Below, piece after piece: positions 1 through 5,341 of a stretch of 5,341 nucleotides of DNA. Made by a program: the position numbers and the translations under genes. Location of the stretch: the NCBI GenBank assembly GCA_947441205.1, contig CANETM010000120.1, positions 1 to 5,341 on the forward strand, given 5' to 3'. Position 1 is the stretch's first letter. The number at the start of each line of letters is the position of its first letter. Source of the DNA: Bacteroidota bacterium (GTDB lineage Bacteria > Bacteroidota > Bacteroidia > Chitinophagales > Chitinophagaceae). The notes below the pieces were generated by a model. The model searched no databases, was not told the DNA's origin, and was given only the letters and a program-made list of their open reading frames with translations.

Positions 1-911
1 GCTAAATCAGCTTTTGTTTCTAATAATCCAATAACAGCCGACTGATTATCGTTGGTTGCATAGCAAAGGGTATCACGTGTTTCAGCAAAGTGAGCGTCAA
101 TTTTTTGATTGCCATATTTCTCTACCATGATGCTTTTTAAATAATCCGAAATAGCTTGTGTGTCGGTCGCTAATTGAGTAGTTTGATTAACAACACCAAT
201 TTTTTCTAAATCTACTTTTGGATTAAATCCTTTAGAATATCTTTTTTCAAAATATTGTATAAAATCATCTTCGCTTAATTTTCCAAGTATGAATGCACCA
301 AGCATTTTGGTTTCATTCATATCGTTTACAATAAGTGTAGGCGTGTTAGAAGCGGCATGTGAAAAAGTTGCCCTTGTTTCTTCATGCTTAGGTTTTCCAT
401 GAATGATAATAGAGTATCCTTTTTTTGCTATTTGCTCACTTCTATTCCAAACCTTTTCAACAAATGGACATGTGGTATTGTATTTTTGAATTTCAATTCC
501 TTTGTCATTAATTATTTTTTCTAATTCCAATGTGGTTCCAAAAGCAGGTATCATAACCACATCGTCTGAATTTAATTCATCAATTGGAATGATTGAATTA
601 CCGTTAGTATCATGCAAAAATTTAACGCCTTTTTGTAATAAATCAGCATTCACTTGGGGGTTGTGAATCATTTCACTTAATAGGAATATTCTCTTGCCCT
701 GGTTTTCTTCAATTGTTTTATAGGCTATATTAATCGCGTTTTCTACCCCATAACAAAAGCCAAAATGTCTTGCTAAATAAAACTGAACGGTACCCAAGTC
801 GAGCAAAGTGGGACTAAAGTCCTTTTTCAACTTATCGTCAACTTTTCTTTTTTGCTTAATAGCAGTAATCAAAGGACTTCGATAACCATTGGGCACCTCA
901 AATTGCTTCAT
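1..911 (-). CDS. ispH: 4-hydroxy-3-methylbut-2-enyl diphosphate reductase IspH (partial, C-terminus off the left edge)
   Basis: Cytoplasmic iron-sulfur enzyme of the MEP pathway that reduces HMBPP to the isoprenoid precursors IPP and DMAPP. It is absent from the supplied ORF list because it has no stop in the window; I translated it by hand from the ATG whose complement is 909-911. The 303 visible residues begin MKQFEVPNGYRSPLITAIK. All three cluster-ligand cysteines are present: C53 in HFGFCYGVENA, C148 in NTTCPFVEKVW and C283 in DTLCYATNDNQ. Other family motifs seen are EMIHNPQVN (80-88), PAFGTT (122-127), IIHGKPKHEET (169-179) and VVNQTTQLATD (240-250). The roughly 45-residue extension before the first cysteine motif, plus the extra segment around 210-235, match the long plant/cyanobacterial-type IspH usual in Bacteroidota (about 400 residues) rather than the ~316-residue E. 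coli form. About 100 C-terminal residues are therefore missing. It is transcribed divergently from the ABC-F gene. Confidence 0.96.
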   Translation of the reverse strand, partial: MKQFEVPNGYRSPLITAIKQKRKVDDKLKKDFSPTLLDLGTVQFYLARHFGFCYGVENAINIAYKTIEENQGKRIFLLSEMIHNPQVNADLLQKGVKFLHDTNGNSIIPIDELNSDDVVMIPAFGTTLELEKIINDKGIEIQKYNTTCPFVEKVWNRSEQIAKKGYSIIIHGKPKHEETRATFSHAASNTPTLIVNDMNETKMLGAFILGKLSEDDFIQYFEKRYSKGFNPKVDLEKIGVVNQTTQLATDTQAISDYLKSIMVEKYGNQKIDAHFAETRDTLCYATNDNQSAVIGLLETKADL

Positions 912-939
912 CTTTTCAACTATTTAAGTTTGTTCAGTA

Positions 940-947
940 CAAAAGTA
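940..947 (-). promoter_or_regulatory. Candidate -7 promoter element for ispH
   Basis: Read on the minus strand this is TACTTTTG, an exact match to the Bacteroidota -7 consensus TAnnTTTG. It lies 28 bases upstream of the ispH ATG, which would give an untranslated leader of roughly 20-25 bases. I see no good TTG-type -33 element at the expected distance upstream. The element sits inside a short inverted repeat, GTACAAAAGTAC (937-948), which may be coincidental. The call rests on motif and position only. Confidence 0.5.
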
Positions 948-979
948 CAATAAAATACGGCTTCCTTGCATGTGGGACT

Positions 980-987
980 TATCTTTG
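980..987 (+). promoter_or_regulatory. Candidate -7 promoter element for the ABC-F gene, nearly abutting the start codon
   Basis: TATCTTTG matches the Bacteroidota TAnnTTTG consensus exactly and ends only four bases before the ATG at 992. Transcription usually starts a few bases after this element, so the message would be leaderless or nearly so. No convincing -33 TTG lies 17-23 bases upstream; the nearest TTG (966-968) is too close at 11 bases. No purine-rich ribosome binding site precedes the ATG, which fits a leaderless start. Confidence 0.55.
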
Positions 988-991
988 CGCC

Positions 992-2905
992 ATGCATTAT
1001 GTATCAGTAGAAGGGCTTACCAAAAGTTACGGAATTACGCCCCTTTTTAAGGGCATTAGTTTTAATATCAATGAAGGGGATCGAATTGCCTTAATTGCTC
1101 GAAATGGCGTTGGTAAAAGTACCTTATTGAACATTTTATCAGGGAAAGAGCATCCCGATGAAGGAACTTGTAAAATTCACAAGGACGTTCATATGGTCAT
1201 GTTTGAACAAGAGCCTCAGTTTATTGAAACGGCTACCGTAACACAGAACCTTTTTAATCAGAATCATCCTACCATGAAAGCCATTAGTAATTATGAAATG
1301 GCCATGGAATCAGAGGATGAAGACTTAATCACCAATGCCATCATGGAGATGGAGGAAAATAATGCATGGGATTTTGAGTCAAAAGTAAAAACCATTCTTA
1401 CGCAATTAAATATTCATCATTTAGAGCAACCAGTTTCTAAATTAAGCGGTGGCCAACGCAAACGCGTTTCTTTAGCTAAAACTTTAATTCAAATTGGGTT
1501 TGAACCTAAGCATGTTTTACTGTTAATGGATGAGCCCACCAATCACTTGGATTTAAACATGATTGAATGGTTGGAAAATTATTTAGAGCAAGAAAAAGTG
1601 ACCTTATTATTAGTATCGCATGATCGTTATTTTTTAGAAGCGGTAACAGATGAGATTTGGGAAATGGAACGAGAAAAATTGTATAGTTATAAAGGTGATT
1701 ATGAAAACTATTTAGAAAAAAAGGCAGCACGTATAGAATCGGAATTAGCAAGTATTGATAAAGCTAAAAATACGTTTAGGAAGGAATTGGAATGGATGCG
1801 TAAACAACCTAAAGCAAGAACAACTAAGAGTAAGAGTAGGCAAGATAATTTTTATGAGGTTGAAGCTAAGGCCAAGCAAAAAATTGATGAAACCAATTTG
1901 CAGTTGGACATGAAAATGACCAGGTTGGGAGGAAAAATTATTGAGGCCAAAAAAGTGTATAAATCCTATGGAGAACTTGTTGTATTAAAAGGCTTTGATT
2001 ACACATTTAGTAAAGGTGAGCGTATTGGCGTTGTGGGCAAGAACGGAGTAGGAAAAAGTACTTTTTTACAAATATTACAAGGCATCACACAACCGGATAG
2101 TGGAAAAATTAATGTAGGGGAAACTATTGTATTTGGACACTTCTCACAAGAAGGATTAGTATATAAAAAAGATATGCGCGTAATTGAGTACCTGAAAACA
2201 TTTGCAGAACAGTTTCCATTAGCAAGTGGCGGTTCCTTAAGTGCTGCACAGTTTTTAGAACTATTTTTATTTACACCTGACAAGCAATACACTTATTTAA
2301 GTGCATTAAGCGGCGGAGAGAAAAAAAGATTGCAATTATTAACTATACTATTTAAAAATCCTAATTTTTTAATTCTCGATGAGCCAACGAATGACTTGGA
2401 TTTACCAACATTGGCGGTTCTAGAACAATTTTTATTAGACTATGCAGGCTGTGTGTTATTGGTTTCGCATGACCGATACTTTATGGATAAGCTAGTTGAT
2501 CACTTATTTATTTTTGAAGGCGATGGCGTTATTCGTGATTATCCTGGAAATTATACGCAGTTTAGAATTCTTGAAAAATCAAAGCAAAGTTATGCTTCAG
2601 TGAGTTCTGATATCACTACGTCTAAAGCAAATACAAGTTCGAATGAAAAAGTTGGGGCACCAATACCAGTTGTGGTTGAAAAAAAGGTAGTTGAAAAAAT
2701 GTCCTACAAAGAAAAATTGGAATTAGAGACATTGAATAAGAATATGCCTGCATTAGAGGCTAAAAAAAATGAGCTTACTGCAAAATTGAATAATCCAGAT
2801 TTGAATTACGAAGAGATAATTTCCTATAGTGAAATGCTTGCAAAATTAAATGCAGAACTAGAATTAGCAGAGTTAAGGTGGCTAGCATTAAGTGAAAAAG
2901 AATAG
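992..2905 (+). CDS. uup: ABC-F family ATPase, Uup-like
   Basis: Soluble tandem ATPase of the ABC-F class. These proteins act at the ribosome and not in membrane transport, and none of the 637 residues forms a membrane segment. ATPase domain 1 (about 1-240) has Walker A ARNGVGKST (36-44), Q-loop Q73, signature LSGGQ (151-155), Walker B with DEPTNHLD (E181 catalytic) and switch H210. The inter-domain linker (about 240-315) is helical and charged; its ELEWMRKQPKARTTKSK stretch (265-281) is the Uup-type linker motif expected to contact tRNA/rRNA. Domain 2 has Walker A GKNGVGKST (349-357), Q386, signature LSGGE (439-443), DEPTNDLD with E464, and H493. A low-complexity Ser/Thr/Val/Lys spacer (about 530-568) leads to a C-terminal coiled coil (570-637), as in Uup, whose E. 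coli form has nearly the same length. The first Walker A has Ala36 in place of the usual first glycine. The ATG at 992 is chosen because domain 1 begins at once and no in-frame start lies just upstream. An antibiotic-resistance ABC-F role is less likely given the Uup-type tail. Confidence 0.9.
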   Translation: MHYVSVEGLTKSYGITPLFKGISFNINEGDRIALIARNGVGKSTLLNILSGKEHPDEGTCKIHKDVHMVMFEQEPQFIETATVTQNLFNQNHPTMKAISNYEMAMESEDEDLITNAIMEMEENNAWDFESKVKTILTQLNIHHLEQPVSKLSGGQRKRVSLAKTLIQIGFEPKHVLLLMDEPTNHLDLNMIEWLENYLEQEKVTLLLVSHDRYFLEAVTDEIWEMEREKLYSYKGDYENYLEKKAARIESELASIDKAKNTFRKELEWMRKQPKARTTKSKSRQDNFYEVEAKAKQKIDETNLQLDMKMTRLGGKIIEAKKVYKSYGELVVLKGFDYTFSKGERIGVVGKNGVGKSTFLQILQGITQPDSGKINVGETIVFGHFSQEGLVYKKDMRVIEYLKTFAEQFPLASGGSLSAAQFLELFLFTPDKQYTYLSALSGGEKKRLQLLTILFKNPNFLILDEPTNDLDLPTLAVLEQFLLDYAGCVLLVSHDRYFMDKLVDHLFIFEGDGVIRDYPGNYTQFRILEKSKQSYASVSSDITTSKANTSSNEKVGAPIPVVVEKKVVEKMSYKEKLELETLNKNMPALEAKKNELTAKLNNPDLNYEEIISYSEMLAKLNAELELAELRWLALSEKE

Positions 2906-2917
2906 TATCTAGCATAA

Positions 2918-2955
2918 AAATGAGGCCTAAGTATAAATTAAATGAGGCCTAAGTA
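2918..2955. repeat. Tandem 16-bp direct repeat, 22-bp period (candidate operator)
   Basis: The 16-mer AAATGAGGCCTAAGTA occurs at 2918-2933 and again, without mismatch, at 2940-2955, separated by six AT-only bases. Identity stops abruptly at both ends. Each copy has the 6-bp palindrome AGGCCT at its core. The 22-bp spacing is about two turns of B-DNA, so the two copies face the same side of the helix. The pair lies 12 bases after the ABC-F stop codon and 64 bases before the regulator gene at 3020. The two AGGCCT cores could also pair as a 6-bp stem, but no T-run follows, so a terminator is unlikely. Operator function is inference. Confidence 0.6.
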
Positions 2956-2973
2956 ATTTCATACCTTATTCGA

Positions 2974-3000
2974 TTGGTTTTAATATTGAATATATTATTT
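2974..3000 (+). promoter_or_regulatory. Weak candidate promoter for the helix-turn-helix gene
   Basis: A TTG at 2974-2976 is followed after 14-16 bases by an AT-rich stretch (2991-3000, TATATTATTT) resembling TAnnTTTG with two mismatches. The gene starts 20 bases later. The spacing is a little short and the -7 match is poor, so this is only the best candidate in a very AT-rich gap. It could mark a promoter that needs an activator bound at the repeats just upstream, or the gene may be read through from the ABC-F gene. Confidence 0.25.
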
Positions 3001-3019
3001 AACTATTAAACCTAACAAC

Positions 3020-3433
3020 ATGAAACCAATTGAAAGAATCGCCATTTATCTTCAGTTCAAAACAATTTCTCCCCATTCATTTGAAAGGAATATTAATTTG
3101 TCAAATGGGTATTATGCAAAACAGCTTAAAAATTTAGGCTCAGTAGGATCAGACATCTTAATTAAAGTTCATAATCATTACCCCGATTTAAATATATTAT
3201 GGGTATTAACGGGTGATGGACAGATGATTGCCGAGCATGATAGCGCTTTGTCCAGCACAAATGCAGATGATTATCCATTGCGTTATATTTCTGATAATAA
3301 GAAACTTAAAGTACTTGAATCTGATTTGGAAAAGTTGAATGTCGTAATAAGGGACAAGGAAAAAATTATTGGTCTATATGAATTTATGTTAAACAACAAT
3401 CAACAAAGTAGTACGATTGCAGACACCAGATAG
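3020..3433 (+). CDS. Small CI-repressor-like helix-turn-helix protein with coiled-coil tail
   Basis: A 137-residue probable DNA-binding protein of unknown target. The N-terminal part (about 1-70) resembles the phage CI-repressor helix-turn-helix domain common in Bacteroidota. SPHSFERNI (17-25) would be the positioning helix and NGYYAKQLKN (29-38) the recognition helix. It ends with YPDLNILWVLTGDGQM (54-69), a close match to the 'YPDLN.xWLLTGEGxM' hallmark of these domains. A polar linker (70-92) follows, then a heptad-like amphipathic helix (about 93-124, with L96, L99, L103, L106, I110, I116, I117, L119) that probably dimerises. The C-terminus is polar. The S24/LexA-type peptidase domain found in many longer relatives is absent, so cleavage-based induction is not expected. 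The ATG at 3020 follows an AT-rich leader with no Shine-Dalgarno, normal for this phylum, and places the domain at the usual distance from the N-terminus. No phage genes flank it. A host regulator or a domesticated phage-type repressor are both possible. Confidence 0.82.
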   Translation: MKPIERIAIYLQFKTISPHSFERNINLSNGYYAKQLKNLGSVGSDILIKVHNHYPDLNILWVLTGDGQMIAEHDSALSSTNADDYPLRYISDNKKLKVLESDLEKLNVVIRDKEKIIGLYEFMLNNNQQSSTIADTR

Positions 3434-3487
3434 TTTAATTCAGTTTTTATTTGCTAACTAAATATTTCAATTTTGAATTCGAAATAC

Positions 3488-3517
3488 AAATGCCTCGCTG
3501 GTGAACGAGGCATTTTT
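3488..3517 (+). terminator. Intrinsic terminator in the convergent gap, possibly bidirectional
   Basis: AAATGCCTCG (3488-3497) pairs perfectly with CGAGGCATTT (3506-3515), giving a 10-bp stem with an 8-base loop. On the plus strand the stem runs into TTTTT and then ATTATTATT, so it ends the helix-turn-helix transcript 54 bases after its stop codon. On the minus strand it begins 28 bases past the gcvP stop and is followed by TTTGTATTT, a weaker U-tract, so it may stop both converging transcripts. Confidence 0.88.
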
Positions 3518-3543
3518 ATTATTATTCTTTGTGATTGAATTTG

Positions 3544-5341
3544 CTAAGCATATGCGGCAACTGGTTCGCAGGTGCAAATCAAATTTCTATCTCCATGTGT
3601 ATTATTAACTCTTGCAACAGTTGGCCAGAATTTGCTTTCTTGTACATATGGAAGTGGGAATGCCGCAGTTTGTCTTGAATAACTATGCTTCCACTCGTCA
3701 CTACAAATTACTTTTTGAGTATGAGGCGCATTTTTAAGTGGATTATCTATTTTATCAAATGCTCCATTTTCAATTGCTTGAATCTCATTATAAATGCCAA
3801 TTAATGCATCGCAGAATCGATCTAATTCTCCTTTGTCTTCACTTTCAGTAGGTTCAATCATAATTGTTCCTGCAACAGGGAAGCTCATAGTAGGAGCATG
3901 GAAGCCATAATCAATTAAACGCTTTGCAACATCCTCGGCTTCAATGCCTGCAGTTGCTTTAAATGGTCTTAAATCAATAATGAATTCATGAGCACAGGTT
4001 CCATTTTTTCCAGCATATAAAATAGTATAATATTTTTCCAATCTAGTTTTCATGTAATTAGCATTCATAATTGCATATGCTGTTGATAGCGTTAGACCAT
4101 CGGCACCTAACATTTTTATATATGCATAGCTTATCAATAAAATACTAGCCGAACCTAATGGAGCTGCGCTCACTGCGTTCGCGCCATCACCATTATAATT
4201 ATGACCAGGTAAGAAAGGAGCTAGTTTATCGTTCACGCAAATGGGTCCCATGCCAGGTCCGCCACCACCATGAGGAATAGCGAATGTTTTATGTAAATTT
4301 AAATGGCAAACATCGGCACCAATATTACCAGGGCTAGTTAAACCAACCTGCGCATTCATATTCGCTCCGTCCATATAAACAAGACCTCCTAAATCATGAA
4401 TTGTTTGACAAATATCAATAATCGTTTCTTCAAAAACACCATGTGTGCTTGGATAGGTAACCATTAAAGCACCTAAGTTATCCTTGTGTAATTCAGCTTT
4501 AGTTTTCAAATCAACAAAATCAATATTGCCAGCCTCATCACAAGCAACTACGACAACTTTAAATCCTGCCATTACAGCACTAGCAGGATTTGTACCGTGC
4601 GCACTAATTGGAATTAATACAATATCACGATGTGCTTCATTGCGCGCATGATGGTAAGAACGAATGGTTAATAATCCAGCATATTCACCTTGAGCACCAC
4701 TGTTAGGTTGTAAACTACATGCAGTAAAACCTGTTGTTTCACATAAGTAGCTACTTAATTCTTTTGCTATTTCTTGGTAGCCTATTGTTTGATGGCTTGG
4801 CGCAAAAGGGTGTATACCACCAAATTCAGGCCAGCTAACAGGTATCATTTCAGTTGCTGCATTTAATTTCATAGTGCAGCTACCTAAGCTAATCATACTT
4901 GTATTTAATGACAGGTCCTTATTTTCTAATTGTTTAATATAACGCATCATTTGTGTTTCACTATGATGTGTATTAAAGACTGGGTGCAATAAATAGGTTG
5001 AAGTTCTAACTAAGTCCTGTTGAATATTTGCATTTTTAATCGTCGCATTTTGAGCACTTACTTTTTTGCCTGTCAATTTTTCAAATAAGGCAACAATATT
5101 TTGAATATCATGAGCTGATGTTGTTTCATCAATTGTAATGCTAACTGATCCGTCTTTTAAATAATTAAAATTAATTTCAGCAGCAGTTGCTAATTGAATT
5201 AAAGCATTTGCATCAAAGCCACTTACTAATAAAGTATCAAAATAAAAATTATTGGCTTGTTGCAAACCTAATGATTGCAATTGTTGATCTAAGCTTTGCG
5301 TTAGTCCATGTACTTTTTCAGCAATTTTTTTAATGCCGGCA
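3544..5341 (-). CDS. gcvP: Glycine dehydrogenase (decarboxylating), P-protein of the glycine cleavage system (partial, N-terminus off the right edge)
   Basis: PLP enzyme that decarboxylates glycine and passes the aminomethyl group to the lipoyl arm of GcvH; it works with GcvT and Lpd to feed one-carbon units into folate. The frame stays open to the window edge, giving about 598 C-terminal residues. The ORF that starts at 5280 begins on an internal TTG (Leu) and is not the true start: twenty more in-frame codons (AGIKKIAEKVHGL...) precede it. The PLP lysine is in HLNLHKTFAIPHGGGGPG, with its codon at 4288-4290. Other hallmarks in order are FDTLL, HPVFNTHHSETQMMRY, SLGSCTMKLNAATEMIP, PNSGAQGEYAGL, SAHGTNPASA, VTYPSTHGVFEE, MDGANMNAQVGL, VSAAPLGSASIL, DYGFHAPTMSFPVAGT and, at the end, GDRNLICTCEPV. 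The visible part exceeds a stand-alone GcvPB subunit (about 480-510 residues) and includes the inter-half linker, so this is the fused single-chain form of about 950 residues. The stop is TAG at 3544-3546. It converges on the regulator gene; no other gcv gene is in view. Confidence 0.97.
   Translation of the reverse strand, partial: AGIKKIAEKVHGLTQSLDQQLQSLGLQQANNFYFDTLLVSGFDANALIQLATAAEINFNYLKDGSVSITIDETTSAHDIQNIVALFEKLTGKKVSAQNATIKNANIQQDLVRTSTYLLHPVFNTHHSETQMMRYIKQLENKDLSLNTSMISLGSCTMKLNAATEMIPVSWPEFGGIHPFAPSHQTIGYQEIAKELSSYLCETTGFTACSLQPNSGAQGEYAGLLTIRSYHHARNEAHRDIVLIPISAHGTNPASAVMAGFKVVVVACDEAGNIDFVDLKTKAELHKDNLGALMVTYPSTHGVFEETIIDICQTIHDLGGLVYMDGANMNAQVGLTSPGNIGADVCHLNLHKTFAIPHGGGGPGMGPICVNDKLAPFLPGHNYNGDGANAVSAAPLGSASILLISYAYIKMLGADGLTLSTAYAIMNANYMKTRLEKYYTILYAGKNGTCAHEFIIDLRPFKATAGIEAEDVAKRLIDYGFHAPTMSFPVAGTIMIEPTESEDKGELDRFCDALIGIYNEIQAIENGAFDKIDNPLKNAPHTQKVICSDEWKHSYSRQTAAFPLPYVQESKFWPTVARVNNTHGDRNLICTCEPVAAYA

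Noticed and set aside
937..948. GTACAAAAGTAC inverted repeat as a regulator binding site
   Set aside because: The arms are only four bases long and overlap the promoter element, so chance explains them well enough; kept only as a side remark.
1506..1751. 81-codon open frame on the minus strand inside the ABC-F gene
   Set aside because: It is antisense to strongly conserved ABC motifs, its translation resembles no family I know, and it has no promoter or ribosome site of its own. It is a shadow frame.
1999..2292. 97-codon open frame on the minus strand inside the ABC-F gene
   Set aside because: It lies opposite the second Walker A region. Its composition is the complement of coding sequence and it shows no recognisable domain.
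2923..2950. Hairpin between the two AGGCCT cores as a terminator for the ABC-F gene
   Set aside because: Only six base pairs form, across a 16-base loop, the flanking bases do not pair, and no T-tract follows.
2920..2952. Tiny open frames starting at the ATG within each repeat copy (MRPKYKLNEA and MRPK), possibly a leader peptide
   Set aside because: The ATG is simply part of the repeated 16-mer, the frames are 10 and 4 codons long, and no attenuator-like hairpin with a T-run follows.
5278..5280. TTG as a start codon for the GcvP reading frame
   Set aside because: The frame stays open beyond it to the window edge and the extra residues match the GcvP inter-domain linker, so this TTG is an internal leucine codon.

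Overview
The window looks like chromosomal DNA from a member of the Bacteroidota, probably near the Chitinophagales/Sphingobacteriales. This placement is inference from four things: AT-rich codon use; genes without Shine-Dalgarno sequences; exact TAnnTTTG elements (the Bacteroidota -7 promoter consensus) in front of two genes; and protein sequences typical of that phylum. I found no mobile element, CRISPR array, tRNA or rRNA.

Layout from left to right. Positions 1-911 (minus strand) hold most of ispH, the last enzyme of the MEP isoprenoid pathway; its C-terminus lies beyond the left edge. An 80-bp divergent intergenic region (912-991) carries one TAnnTTTG element for each direction. Positions 992-2905 (plus) encode a complete two-domain ABC-F ATPase of the Uup type, a soluble ribosome-associated protein rather than a transporter. 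A 114-bp gap (2906-3019) contains an exact 16-bp direct repeat with a 22-bp period. Positions 3020-3433 (plus) encode a 137-residue CI-repressor-like helix-turn-helix protein with a predicted coiled-coil tail and no peptidase domain. A strong hairpin terminator (3488-3517) sits in the convergent gap. Positions 3544-5341 (minus) hold the C-terminal ~598 residues of glycine dehydrogenase GcvP, which runs off the right edge.

The genes do not form one pathway: isoprenoid synthesis, translation-associated ATPase, small regulator and glycine cleavage sit side by side as ordinary housekeeping DNA. The only part that suggests undescribed biology is the small regulator and the tandem repeat in front of it, which has the geometry of an operator (two sites about two helical turns apart). 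I see no evidence for a larger novel system.
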